Source of the DNA: Bryopsis sp. KO-2023
Lineage: Eukaryota; Chlorophyta; Ulvophyceae; Bryopsidales; Bryopsidaceae
Length of the DNA stretch: 64,000 bases
NCBI GenBank assembly: GCA_030272585.1
Contig: BSYQ01000009.1
Location: 2,604,001 to 2,668,000, forward strand
Direction: 5' to 3'
Under the pieces are notes generated by a model. It did no database searches. It saw only the letters and a list, made by a program, of their open reading frames with translations, and had not been told where the DNA came from. A program made the position numbers and the translations under genes. Shown piece after piece: positions 10,483 to 22,756 of this stretch. Numbering within the stretch: the stretch's first letter is position 1; each line of letters starts with the position of its first letter.

Positions 10483-13400
10483 TCAAAGTTCGATGGATTC
10501 TCCTCGATCGTACAGTCGCTTGAGTGCAGGGTCCCTCAGAACTTCGTAAGCTCGTTGTAAAGTTTGAAATTTGTTTCGAATTTGTTCGGAATCTGTGGTG
10601 TCGCTGTCCGAAAGCCTTCGATCCGGATGCCATTTCATGGCTGCTTTTCTGAACGCCCGCTTGATATCGTCGCCAGTCATTTCACCTATCGAAAAAAAAC
10701 AACAAAGCATCCAGTCATATTCCCCCCACTCCCATTTTTTGATTAAATAGAGCATGATAAGAACAAATTTCAGATTTCTTGATTGCTATATTTTCCCTCC
10801 ATTTCTCATTTTTAAGCTCATTCCAAACACTGAAAATAAAATTATACCAGCAGGCTCCAAGCCAAGGATTGCATAGAAGCCGAGGAAATCCCTTTCGGCT
10901 TTCGTTCGACGACCCCATTCGGATTGGGCCTCGGCAAAAGCTCTCGCCCTGTCTGACTCCCCCCACTTCGCCCTTCGGCGAGCTTCCCTTTTTCCATCCA
11001 TGGCTCTAGCAATTCTGAAAAATCGCAAAAAATTTACATATGCAAGAAATCGTTAAGCATTTTTTTTCTTTTACTTTGGCACACGGTGTTTTTGAAGACG
11101 ACATGCACATGGAAAAAACTGTATTTGTTTACATACCGCCCCTCGTTATCTGCCCCAATCCAACTCTAGGTGGTCCAGGGAAAAGGAAAACAACCCTTGA
11201 GAAATAGCAGGCCAACCGCTAAAACACTTTGTTCATGAAAAAAGCCAAGTCTACAGTCATTAAATAAACAAAGATATCAACCTTCCTCAGTACCTTTCCA
11301 TTTCCATATCTTCCATCAAAGCTTGATTTTGCCGCCTCCGCTTGTGCTGCGATTTCCACAGCCTCTCGGCCCATCGTTTTCGTTTGGCTTCCTCCCAATC
11401 CCATTTTCCGGATTCTTCCCAATGCCTCCATTCCGAATCGCACCTTATCCAGTCTTGATATTCGTCGAAGGTTTGCCCCAGGCCCACCCCCGAGGCGGAA
11501 TATTCCTTGAAAAATAGCTCCTCTGCTCTGGCCATTTCGATGTCGTGATTTCGTCTGTCGGCTTTGGAACTGAATCGAGCGAAAAAACCTGGGAAAAATA
11601 ACATACATGAGGGAAAAAAAAACAATCAACCCCCAGAAAAAGTGAAATCGTGAATATCAACAATTATTTTTTGTCCTTTCATTGTGTAAATATAAAATAA
11701 ATACAGATGTGTGGATTGTCTTTTCTTTTCTTTTTTTTCGTGTGGTTTATTTTTCGTGAAGCTTGCGCGAAAACTAATCCCCCACTACCCCACCCCACCC
11801 AAAAAATTTGTTTTATGAATAATAACCCCCTCCATGATCAACATATCATCACACAACTTGAGAATAAAAAAAGGAGCCAAAACACAAACCCAAAAAACGT
11901 CGACAAAAGCACCTGCCATCAAAAAATTAAAATGCAACCAATTCATTTCCAAAAAAAAAAATACCTGCGGCCGACGCTGCCATGAAAGTCCAAAAGCACG
12001 TTTCGACACCATACGTCGAAAGGCTTTCCATTCCCAAAGCCACATCCCCCAAAGCAGCCGTCGCCAAACCCAGAGATCCCCCCACCCCCGTCACCGCCAG
12101 CTGAGCTTTCTTGGGGCAAAAATGCCTTTCGCCCCGAATCCCCCCATCGAAAGCACCACTCATGACTGACAGGAACCTCTCTGGGATGATTTCACCGTTG
12201 TCTGCATGCGATTCGTTGAAGCAATAGTCGAGGATGAAGCCTGGGCGGTAAACCATTCGCACTTTTCGATCCAGCACCCTCAGCTGAATTCTCATGTCTT
12301 TGACGTGGTGGGCACCGGTTTCGCTTTTCACTCGTTTCTCTATTAAACCTTCCTGGAACGAAACATTAAACATAATCAATCCAGTGTTTTTCGAGGGAAA
12401 AAAATGATTTAAAAAAAAGATACATGTATGATGGGATTGGCTTGAAAAAATCAAAGAAGAAGAAGAAGAAGAAAAACGGGTTTTGAAACGTCAAAGAATC
12501 TCCATCAGAAGTTGTTCGAGAAAAAGAAAAGTTTGCTGCTTTTTTCTTTCTTTTCTTCCTTGGTTTCCAAAGGTTTCAAAACTCAAACCCAGCCAACATT
12601 TGAGAAAAACAAGGAAAATCTCAATATCAATGACTGAACTTTTCAGGAAAAAAAAAACAAGCAAAAAACACCCTTTTCGTCTTGGACATCTTCACAATCC
12701 TTCTTTTTCACCTGATGTTTACGAATGCTTCTGAGCACCAGCTCCCACCCCAATCCCTGCCTGAGGTCCGGCGATTGAATCTCAGAATGAAACCCTTTGC
12801 ATTTCACTTTCCTACTGACCGCTTCGAATCGCTCCATGGGCCTACCAGACAACGATGATGGTACCACCCCCTTCTTCGATTTCAACCCCTCCACCAAATC
12901 CCGCCGAAACTTGAACGAAGCGTAAACTTGCATGAGTTCAGATTCGGTGGAGTATCGAATGTCATGCAGAGCGCCTTCGAGTTTTTCCTCATGCCAAGCA
13001 ATTTTTCCGTGGGGGGTGTCGAATCCGGACTTGGCGGAGTAGTCGAGGGAAATGGTGGCTTCGAAGCACCAGAATGGGAAGAAGGCTGACTGGATGCTCA
13101 CCCCCTCCTTGTTGAGAAGTCCGGAGGGGGCAAACCATCTGGATTTTTGGTATGATTCGAACCGTAGCTTCGCCTGCCAAACGAGGGAGTTTCGTGTAAG
13201 GAATTACCCGGAGATTGCACGTGTGTTTCTTTTTTCTTTTTGTTTCTTATCTTTCCCTTCCTGTTTTTTTTCCCAGTGATTGCGAGGGCGGGCCTTTGCT
13301 GACAAAAAAAATGGTTTTAAAATTGAACTTGCTGGCAATCAGGGTGTGTGTTGGGGGAGGGTTAAAGCAAAAATTGCTTTTCTGGATTCTGCATTTTGTC

Positions 13401-13926
13401 CCACCTCACCTCATCTTCTGTGAGGTCGAACGGAATTATCACAGGGGCGGGTTGCCCCTCTCTCAAACCTACCAAAAAAAACAACATACATACCCTCTTC
13501 GAATGCGAATTTTTTTCTCTCCTTCGAGCGACCAAAAGCAACTTTCCCAAGGAATTCAAGAACTTGTCAAATTTTTGGATAATATTAAGAAGAATACATA
13601 TGATTATACATATTTTGAAATTTATTTTTTAGCACTGGCAAATTGTCTACCATCAGGTTCCACTCCATTTCCTGGTCACCCCACTTTCTAAAATTAAAAA
13701 GTCACCAAAACTTTCAGCCACTAAATTCAGTCAAGAAGTTTTGGCACAACATCTGCAAACGAAGAGGTAGGCCACCCGCAGAGGTGGTGCGTTTACGTTA
13801 TCAGTGAAATACATCGCGCAGCTTACCTCGCAACACCAAGTTTTCGTCGCGGGATGCAGTCGAAATCGCTCGAAAAATGACAGTTAAGCCGTAGCGAGCG
13901 GAATCGCGCGAAAAGAAAACGCGCAT
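10483..13926 (-). CDS. Mitochondrial-type protein with C-terminal J domain, 557 aa
   Basis: Seven exons with matching phases: 13926-13827, 13468-13410, 13173-12712, 12352-11965, 11588-11294, 11014-10848, 10685-10483 (1674 nt including stop). The N-terminus MRVFFSRDSARYGLTVIFRA is basic and lacks acidic residues apart from one Asp, typical of a mitochondrial presequence. The middle holds an unrecognised Trp/Phe/Arg-rich region, then two hydrophobic segments at about 292-314 and 320-342 that could span a membrane. Residues 345-470 are charged and helical. The J domain is at about 480-548, with the HPD motif at 510-512 that stimulates Hsp70 ATPase. The position of the J domain at the extreme C-terminus and the lack of G/F and zinc regions make it a class III J protein. 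Its likely partner is a mitochondrial or plastid Hsp70; the membrane segments suggest anchoring, but topology is inference. Confidence 0.85.
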
Positions 13927-14344
13927 TTTTTGTTTACGAACATCCTGCCAGAATCCCTCCCCACGAAATGCTGCGCAAATGTACTTTGATTCGAACGCCG
14001 CATGTCCGACATGGCTTGCGTTTGGTTAAGCATCGATCTCAAACGGTCAATACGTGTCAGGTGGACGGTTGATTGCGCCAGGAGTGGCGGTGGAAAAAAA
14101 ACACAGAACATATTTTTTGGGGGGAAGCCGCTGTGGCGCTTCACAAAAGGGCCGTTTCTTCTTCCCTTAATTCTTCTCTCGGACATCTCCTTCCACGCTT
14201 TGGATCTCATTGCGGTGTTCTGTGGGTGGAAGAGGTTTGTGGCTCTGGACTTGAACGAAGTGCAACTCCTGCGCCGAGTTATGAGTCTTCGGGAAGGAGT
14301 CGTCGACGGCAGCGACCAAACGCGTTTCGATCTCTTCCCGCTGA
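13927..14344. promoter_or_regulatory. Shared divergent promoter region
   Basis: Only 418 bp separate the start codon of the J-domain protein (minus, 13926) from that of HMG-CoA synthase (plus, 14345), so both promoters and 5' leaders must lie here. The region is richer in GC and in CG dinucleotides than the flanking introns. I see no clear TATA box in either direction. Confidence 0.6.
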
Positions 14345-17300
14345 ATGTTGTGCAACGCGGGGATCCTCGCGATCAGAGTATACACGCCTGCGAACTACGT
14401 AAGCTTCCTCCCTGCAGATCTTCAGGATCTATACATAGTTGGTTTCTCTCCTCGCGCCGCCAGAGTTGCTGGGTCACGTTTTCGCCGAACGCCGCTGCCG
14501 AGCGATAGAAGATATGAATCGATTTCTGTTCGCTGAAACGTCCCCAGAGCGCTGTTGTTTTACTTCGAGTTCGATTGTTTTTCCGGCTTTTGACAAGCAC
14601 CAGTGTATGTGCAAGAAAAAAGCGAATTTGAGCAGGACGTCTTTGGTGACGACTAATCGCAGATCCGTCAAGAATCGCTGGAGCAGCACGATGAGGTGGA
14701 AGGAAAATACACCAAAGGCATGGGACTGGTGAGGGCTATTACGTTTTCATTACGTAATGTCACATGATGCCCCTTGCACCCATCCAGCAGCTTCAAATCA
14801 ATCAAAGATCTCCTCGTCGAAAAAATTGATGTCCATTATAAACAACAGAAAAAATCTGCTTTTGCTTATGAGTAAATGCATTTTCTTTGGAGAACAAAGC
14901 ACAAGTTTTTCCCATCATCCCATCAGCTGGCAGACTGGATTTATCAACCAGAAAATTTCCCCCACGCGTTTCGATTCACATTTCGAGTTTTGATTTTGAA
15001 GATTGGTGCTTCCCTTGAAAATTGAACCCCAAGAAAAGCCTTGTTTTTTTCTTGGCTTTGAATTCATAGGCAGCCCTGTCATGCTGCTGGAGCAATGAGG
15101 ATTCTGTTTCGATGGCCATGACGGTGGTAGATTCGCTTTTGGAAGAATATCAAATTGACACCACCACCGTTGGCAAGTGAGCAGCACATCCTCAAAAAAG
15201 AACAAGTTATTCTCCTCAGTTGTTGTGAACACCCCATCTCTATTACTAAACATTTTTTCCTTTCAAATGTACTACACTGAGGCTGAAAGCCAATGCAGCC
15301 CGTCCATTTCACAAATGAGTGATACAGGCATTTTTTAACGTATGATTGCTATAATATCGTTGTAAGGCTGTGGCAAGGGTTAATGGTGTCTGCACATGTT
15401 TTGTGATTCATTCCGCATATGAAAAATGCTGCCGCCATATGTTAGGCATTCAACCCATCAATATTTTTTTTTTAAATCAAGTTTCTGCCTTTAGGTCTAT
15501 GCAATTTGTCATTCTGATTGAACGAGGGTGAAAGAGGTCGTGGGGGGTGTTGCGATTGGATATTCATATATGCACCCAGGCTTTGTGTTTCTCCTTCTTC
15601 TAGACTATATGTCGCCAGCGAAGGTCGCATCGATAGCAGTAAATCTATATCCTCCCATCTCCGTTCACTTTTTGTCGACAACGATACGATCGAGGTGAAT
15701 TAGTCATCCTTGGCAACAGCTAATTTTTTTTCGACAAGAATTAGTCATCCTAGGTAACAGTCATTTTTTCTCCACTGTTTGTCACACTGTCGGTTAACGT
15801 TATCCTCGATATCACTATTTTCTCCCCCTGATTCTGTGTGATAATTTCACACAATTGAAAAAATTATTTTCAGAGAACCATGAGAAAAAACAAAACGTTG
15901 GTGAGAAAAATAAGCGTCCAAAAAGAGAAGGTGAAGATATTCCAGAAAAAAAGACAAGGTGGATTCCCTTGCTTGACAGAAAAGTAGAATCGATTGAATC
16001 TAAAATCAAGGCTTTTGCGACGTTGTCATGACAGATCGATGTCTTGACGTGAAGGATTAGATATACCTATTGATTTTGGGCAAGGCAAATTGATCAATTC
16101 CTTGTTCGCTCCATTTGCAGCCTATCAGGTATCCTGTTTCTTCTGCAGGGTGTCGATTTGGTACATGCTTGCTACGCCATGTCATCTGGGTTGCTGGCCT
16201 CGCTGGATTATGTGGAATCCCCGCATTGGGATGGGCGATATGCTCTGGTTGTCGGGTCAGATATAGCTCTATATCCTCCAGGCTCCGAACATCGATCCGC
16301 TAGAGCCACCGGTGTGTAAGGAATGCATACACCCACTTGTTCGATGTGCCGATATTCAGTAGCCATCATAACCAAACCTTTTGAAAGAAAGCTTGCTTAT
16401 GTTGGAAGGTAGTTCCCAAGTTTCAAAAACAAAAAAAATTAATATATATATATATGTATATATATTTTTTTGGGGGGTGAGAGGTGGAAGGAATATCGAC
16501 AAACAGGTAATGAAGGTGTATTTTTTTTATTTTCTTTTTTTGAAATCATCGCAGGGGGCTGCGGTGCGGTTGCAATTCTGATCGGAAGCGATGCTCCATT
16601 AGTCATAGATCGAAGCACGCTGTCGATTTTTTCGATGGATTCCCATGAATTCACCCGCCCCATCAGCAATTGGCCCTTTCCGGTGTATGATGGCCTCGAA
16701 ACAAACGATGTCTTTTTTCTCGCTGTGGCCAAGTGCTCTGGAAGATATTTGGAGCGAGCTGAAATAAGCGAATTCGATAGCGAAGGTAGATATTTTTCGC
16801 ACATTTTTTTTTTATAACTGAATAAACATATTGAGGCTCCCCTCCCCCCCCCAACCCATACTTTCCAAACGAAATTATGAAAAAATTTTACGATTTGAGT
16901 GATGTGGGTACATCATTATTCATATATTTGACGATTTTTGTTTCTTTTTTTTTATGGTTATCCACTTCTTTGTGCGGTAGTGCTCGATTGCCCCCACGTC
17001 TTGTTGGTTTCAAATGGTTGGATCGATAAGTGCTGCCGAGTGCAGTCCTGACAAAACAGATAAAGATGTATTGCAAAAGCTTCCAAACGAACAGAGAAAA
17101 CCTATAGCTTGGGCGGGAAAAAACAGAAGAAGAAAAAACCATCACCACCACATTGTTCTAAATTCCCTCATCCAACAAATGAAACATGCATCTATTATTT
17201 TATTTTTTGCTCTTTTTCTCGATCAGGCCTGGATTCGATCGATTTTTTCGTCAGCCATGCGCCCTATCCGCGAATCGTCCAAAAAGCTTTCGTTCGAATG

Positions 17301-18495
17301 GCGTTGCTGGACCTCGCATGGAAATCGCAAAAGGGGAAAACCCTATCAGAGATGCATCAGAAACTGATCCAGCAAATGCCACCGGGCGACCAAACCATCC
17401 CTGAGATCTCCAAGGATTTGGAAAAGCAATGCATGGGGCTGTTCGAAAGCCACATCCTCAGCAAGGTAGCCTTCGACCAGAAGAAATATCCATGCATGCA
17501 ACAAACCCATGTTGTATGTGGTTGCAACAGGGCGGATTGGCCCTTCGCAACATGCGATTTCTGCTTCTCTTTCTATGCATGCTGTTTTCAATTTTCTTTT
17601 TGTTTTGTTCCACTCTCCAATCCGAAAAAAAACCTTTGCTAGACGTAAGTGCTGAAATTGTGTTTCACGTATTGCTACCAAATATGTATGTGTGTGTGTT
17701 TTCTGGTGGTGGTTTTTTCTTGACTAATGTAGGTGATTCCAGGGCTGACAGTTTCCCAGGAATGTGGTAACTGCTACACCGGATCGTTGTATGGAGGTTT
17801 GGCATCGCTGGTGGAATTCTGTGGTTCGAATCTCGAAGGGAAGAGATGCCTTATGTTCGCATTTGGCAGCGGTACCATGGCATCCATGTTTGTGATCACT
17901 GGGAGGGCCCCCGCCAAAACCGACCGGTTCAATTTAGCAAGCATGTCCCAAAAGGTGGGATGCAGACGAATGTATTGAAGTTTTGGTTGGAAGCTGCGTT
18001 CGGTGGTCCCCCCGAATGAAGCCTCTCCATAGCTTGTGGTTTTGGAGAGAGCGCAGTTAGAAGACCTCGTTGCTTTTCTCTGTTATGCTTTCTGTTCCTT
18101 ATTTCTGAGAAAACTAGAATGGAGGATTGAGTGGTGTCAAGCTGGCCTTGTGGCAATGGTGGATCTTTCAACAGCGATTCCCCCCCCCCCGGAAGGACGC
18201 TGGAGTAGCAAGGCCGGATCTGTGTGAAAGAAAAGCGAGCTTCTTCTAATTTTGGCATTGTGTGTTCTTCTTTTTCTGTAAGGTTGGTCTGAAGCAGATG
18301 CTGCAATCCAGGCGGGAGGTCGATGTTGCTCAGTTTGAGAAGATGCTGGCCAGCCATCACAGTCCCTCCCCTATAGCTTCTGGAAGTCCTGAGGGCTTGC
18401 GGGCTGGCACCTACTACGTCCATCATTTTGACGGCTTGCACAGGCGATTTTATCAGCGAGCATGCAGGCAAGGGAGTGCCGATCAAGACATGTGA
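14345..18495 (+). CDS. HMGCS: Hydroxymethylglutaryl-CoA synthase, 9 exons, 461 aa
   Basis: Condenses acetyl-CoA with acetoacetyl-CoA to HMG-CoA, the committed entry to the mevalonate pathway of sterol and isoprenoid synthesis; probably cytosolic, as no targeting leader is visible. Exons: 14345-14398, 14663-14728, 15070-15176, 15604-15694, 16149-16311, 16555-16785, 17227-17465, 17733-17954, 18283-18495; every junction keeps frame. The order of motifs matches the family end to end: GILAIRVYTPANY, GKYTKGMGL, the catalytic Glu (E82 in VASEG), the nucleophile Cys (C114 in HACYAM), GCGAVAILIGSDAP, the catalytic His (H248 in SHAPYP), GNCYTGSLYG, FGSG, and C-terminal GTYYVHHFD. Spacing Cys to His is 134 residues, close to the animal enzyme. 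Flanking residues are unusual: VASEG for the common VGTET and HACYAMSSG for NACYGGT. The length is normal for the family. Confidence 0.95.
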
Positions 18496-19823
18496 ATTTT
18501 GTGTACTGTTTCATTGTCTGCAGGGCAAACCTTAAAACTTTGTGTGTTTGTGTATATTTTCGGGTTCGGGTTCTTTGAGGGGAATATATCAATTGAAGCC
18601 CAAAGTGGTAGATCATCTGCGCTTTTCATGGCAGGGGGGTTTCTGTGGGGTTTGTTGTAAGGTTAGGGACAAGAACATGCAGGTCAACGGCAAGATTGCG
18701 TTGTTCAGATGTTCCAGCTGATGAAATTAAAACAAGAAAAAAAGGGGAAATGATTTCAAATTTATCGCTCATTACTTGAAACGAAAAAGATGATTTCACA
18801 GCTTGTGGCGTGCACATAAGAAAAAAAACACAAGAAAAGAAACACACAGCAGGCAAAAAAAAGCTTCAAGAATAAAAGCAACTGTTGTTTACATAGAAAA
18901 GACGATAAGAAAAGAAAGCAACTCATCCCAATTTAGGGTAACGAAGAAACTGAAGAAAAAAAAAAACCCAAAAAGCCCATGGCATGGTTTGATACAGAGA
19001 AAGAAATTTAAAGAAAGAAGTAGAAGCCTACTGCCCCTTAAAACTGCCATGAGTCGACATATGACATGTCAATTTAACCCCCAAAAGAAACTTTGAAATA
19101 ATAATAACAGTATATAAGAGCAAATCTTTTTTTTTTTTTGCTACCACCCCCCCGATATCCAATCTATTTCCTATATCAATATTCCCCCAACAAAAGTATA
19201 TTTTTTTGCTGCTGTGTTGTGTGAGGAGCCACACGATCTAGAAACCCAATCGATCAATTGAGGAATGCAGAATGTATGCATTGCTCCAATATAATCAATC
19301 GATCGAGTTATGCAGAATGTGTGCACTGCTCCAATACAATCAATCAATTAATTAATATGCTGACACTGTGTGGCAGTGCCGCAGCCGCTGTGTGTATATA
19401 TGTGTTTTCCTCTTGGTATTGCCGTCACTGCGCAACCCAAGGGTATTTTTTCGCAAGAAGTGCGTTTATTCGATTCGGTCCCCTAATGCATCCAATCACG
19501 TGTCTTCCCAACAGTAAATCGATGTAATACTTTTTTGTGGGCCATATATGGCCATGCTTGGTCAAAGAGGGTGCGTCTTTTTTGCGATTCCTCGGTTGGA
19601 GAAAATCGCAATGCTCCGCACGAATGTCGATATCGGCCGTTCGCCTGCAAAAAAACAAGAAAGCAAGAATGTGTTGGCGACCGCTTGTGTGCTTATGAGT
19701 TATCACACCTTTTTTTTTTCTTAGTGATACGAAACCCAGTGAATCTGTCAACCACGGTTGCGAGTCGCAACTTGCGACCCTCCACAGACAGGAGAACGTC
19801 GTTGATAAACTTTACCAAGTTGA
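18496..19823. other. Intergenic with A-rich tracts, no gene seen
   Basis: This lies between the HMG-CoA synthase stop and the 3' end of the KEN-box gene. It is AT-rich with several A or T runs. Short open frames on both strands show no domain and no exon chain. It carries the 45-bp tandem duplication described separately. Confidence 0.5.
19265..19354. repeat. Imperfect 45-bp tandem duplication
   Basis: Two adjacent copies begin ATGCAGAATGT and continue with a GCTCCAATA-type block and CAATCAATC-like repeats. They differ at a few positions (for example TATGCATTGC versus GTGCACTGC). No gene overlaps them. Confidence 0.8.
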
Positions 19824-20613
19824 TCAAAGCAGGCAGGCATCGTCTTTGACTTAACACTCAAGGCGTAAGAAAAACGCGGAGTTCCGCAACGTGAAAATGA
19901 ATGTGACGCGGTCGTCACGACCAGGCCAGACGATAAGCGAGTTTTCGGTACAAGAAGCTGTTGTGAGTGTTTCCTCACCTTGCACGCTTTCGTCGATCAG
20001 CTCCGCGAACGCGGCTGTTGATGAGCAAGCGCCAACACAAAGATGCAAGAAAAGTCATTCACGGAGGTATTAAGCGTCATATCCAAAGCACAGTGCCGAA
20101 AAAAAGGAAGCCGGTAACTCAAAAATAGTGACCAGTCGGACATAAACCGTCGCTTTGCAGTTCAGGGAGGCGAGACGTTATGTTTCAGAACGAAAAAAAA
20201 GCAAACGTAGCAAATTGAATACTGAGAGCGTTCCCCTGGTTTTGTGATGAAAGTGCTGGACAAGCGAAAGCGAGCGCAGGGGAGCTCCTTCCGTTGAATG
20301 GTATTTCCCCAAGTACCTGGTCGATTGTCGGGTTTGATATCTCCTGAAACGGCAAGCAAGGGGTGTCGCGCAGCTGCAAGTTTTCCAGTCCAATGGTTTC
20401 GTGCGCTAATCCATAGTCCCCTCCATCAGGGTTGACATTCTCTTTGTCCCCAGTCTCGTCGTCCAGCACCAAACAATCTGTCGTGCTGGGTACCAGCGAA
20501 ATAATATCTTCCTGCAGGTTTGAAAGCGGCCCTCGAGTCGAGCTCTGCAACGCTCCATCAGGTCCTGCTCTTTCGGTAGCGGCGTTACTCTGCGTCTGAG
20601 CGTTGGACGACAT
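19824..20613 (-). CDS. Small acidic protein with KEN-box and D-box degron motifs, about 136 aa
   Basis: Exons: 20613-20317 (99 codons), 20255-20207, 20014-19979, 19849-19824; phases agree. The first exon is firm. It encodes an N-terminal disordered region with RGPLSNLQ, which fits the destruction box RxxL, and a classical KEN box in DKENVNP 30-odd residues later. These two together are the hallmarks of substrates of the anaphase-promoting complex, such as securin, geminin, shugoshin or cyclin-type regulators. The C-terminal exons encode a short hydrophobic-acidic helix (FAELIDESVQ) and a brief tail. I cannot assign the family: a securin-like or other cell-cycle regulator is plausible but is inference. 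The second exon is the least certain. Confidence 0.55.
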
Positions 20614-21488
20614 TTTTTCTCTCTTTTCTCTAGTTCTTGGACGAAACCTTCGAAGCTGTTATAATAGGGATAGCGGACGCGCTTTATAGAAAGTCTGGAC
20701 TGTTGCGCTCTTGGACACCTTCTTCCATCCCAAAATATACTTGCAAGCATAGAACCGCCGTTGCCAGAAATTCGAAGCTGGCAAATTCGGCGGAAATTTT
20801 CCGAAATTCGACGGGATTTGGGCGTTTCTGCTGGCAGCCAGCTTTTGCGCCGTCGGACGTGGGAACAAAATGCGGAACGTAACTGATGAAAGAGCGTCAG
20901 AGAAAAAAACAGTCACGGTAAACAGATGCTCACGACGCGTCTGGAAAAGCGGGTTGGTTGGTGCAATGTGCTGTACTTCCACAGCTTCGCTCCAAACCGC
21001 AGCACAGTGACCGTCGCCAACACACACGCCAATTTCGCGTTGATCGGATGGACGCCTCAACAGGAGGGACAGAATGTCGTTTCCAAACGCCAAAACACCA
21101 CAAATCAAATTTGGTTTGTGAGGGGCGAACAACACACTTTTGACAGTGTTGACGTCAGGATAAGCCGTCAAAGAACCACGACGCCTGTTTTGTGAACCGC
21201 AACCCTCACTCCTGCCCCAAGGTGTGCCGCCTCGACGAGAGTTCGCCGTGGCGTCTTTTACACGCCAGGACAGAAATAATTAAAACACCGATTTTACATA
21301 AATGCAAGGAAACTCGCGCGTTTCAAGCTGGTCGATCCCCGAACCCGTCTTTGAGCGCTTCCCTAATCTTAACCCCCGTCCTCCAGAAACGACGAAACGA
21401 TGTCTCATCGGATTCCCACCAACCGCCCGCCGAAACCACTGGTATCCATCATACCATATGCCAATCGAAAAGTTGCTCGACGCATCCG
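20614..21488. other. Intergenic with unassigned open frames
   Basis: This stretch is fairly GC-rich and open in several frames: a 170-codon frame on the minus strand (21171-20659) and an 89-codon frame on the plus strand (20926-21195). They overlap each other and neither shows a domain or a splice pattern. The part next to 20613 should hold the promoter of the KEN-box gene. I leave it unassigned. Confidence 0.4.
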
Positions 21489-22756
21489 TTAGAACGATGC
21501 AAACACTATGCAACGCCCCTTTATGTCTGACAGCTTTGGCTTTGCTTCTGTGCCTGCCGTTGATTGAGGGAAATGCACACACGTGAGTTCTACTTTGTCG
21601 AAGCCAGCGAGCGTGAATCCTTCTCTGATGTCCTCCAACGTCAACGGCGTCACCAAGAACCTCGAATCCCCCACCGTATAGAAGGAACACTCGACGCCTG
21701 CACAACAGCGATTGGGAAAAACACATCAACCGGCCATATACTGCGTTCCCGCACCTTGTGCCTCTCATAGAAGGTGTAAGAATATTGCAAGGTATGACAT
21801 ACCAATGCTGGCGATCATTTTGCCTCCAGGACGTTTCAGCAAGTTCGCCAGCTTGACCACGCTTTGTAAATATGCTGCTTTGCTCAAGCACGCTGCCTCC
21901 AGACACAGGTGCGTTGAAATCACGTCGAAAGGTCCTTGAGCGGCCCCCAGAAGAGGGTCCTCGTTCGTGATGTCGCAAGGGATGATTTCGGTTAATTTAT
22001 CACGCAAGGATGCAGCCCTGGCTTCGAAATTGTCTGGCGCCTGGTCCTCGATCTGATATCACGTGAAGTGTGGTTCAGAAACGTAGCTCCCAGACAGAGG
22101 ACAAGTCAACTGTGTTGCATTGTGGAGGTTGGCATCCGTTTCATCCAGAAAACCCCAAAGGCCTACGAGAATGTGCCATTTGTCGTGACGTCTAGGTGTC
22201 TGTTTCATTCGTCAGGTTCTGGAAGAGAAATCTTTGTTTTAGCTCACCAAACGCACTTAGTCATAGCTTCTAGACGGAAACACATATGTAAACGGGTATT
22301 CTTTCTTTTTGCCAGAGGCAATCAGTCGCAGACAGAGACAGCACGAAAGGAGTAGACGCGGTCGAAGTGTTCCGACGAATGCGTCCGCTCTTATCAAAAT
22401 ATGGTGGACTGCTCACACAGCCACCTCTACACACCCACCCTTTCAACGACCTCCCTAAACACGGAAGGAAACTCGACTTCGCCGTCCCTCCATTTCAAAA
22501 CCACGTCTCTGTTGACCTCCAAAAACTCCGCGAACAAGATTTCCTTGGCGAAAGGTACGGCGCTGATGAGCGGTACTACGTGGGGCCCTCCTCCAAACTC
22601 CAGTATTCTGGCGCTTTCAGGAGGGAGCGCCGCCGATTTGTAGAATCGCGCGATCGTCTCCAGCCACGCTTTGGCAGTGGGTGCAGCACCCTGATCGAAA
22701 TTGAAATACCTCTCTAGATAGTCCTGCGCATCGAAGGCAGAGTAGTCGCGCGACAT
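21489..22756 (-). CDS. NNMT/PNMT/TEMT-family SAM methyltransferase, 3 exons, 258 aa
   Basis: Exons 22756-22439, 22052-21803 and 21697-21489 join in frame to 258 aa, near the 264 aa of human nicotinamide N-methyltransferase. Family features in order: an N-terminal FDAQDYLERYFNF block like the FxPxxYL start of these enzymes, SAM-binding motif I (ILEFGGGP, residues 51-58), an acidic residue after the second strand (FAEFLEVN), the CDIT segment, FDVISTHLCLEAAC (the catalytic-domain strand with conserved CLEA/CLDA), LLKRPGGKM, and a C-terminal strand. The family methylates small amines such as nicotinamide, phenylethanolamine or thioethers. The substrate cannot be read from the sequence. The segment between CDIT and the motif II region is slightly shorter than in the animal proteins. 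It is the clearest soluble enzyme after HMG-CoA synthase. Confidence 0.88.

Noticed and set aside
14167..14600. Minus-strand exon-like frames after a GTTCGCAG acceptor near 14385
   Set aside because: They lie opposite HMG-CoA synthase exon 1 (14345-14398), whose plus-strand frame fits the enzyme family and splices in phase to exon 2.
20659..21171. 170-codon minus-strand open frame
   Set aside because: No domain and no splice context, and a plus-strand frame overlaps it; left as unassigned rather than called.
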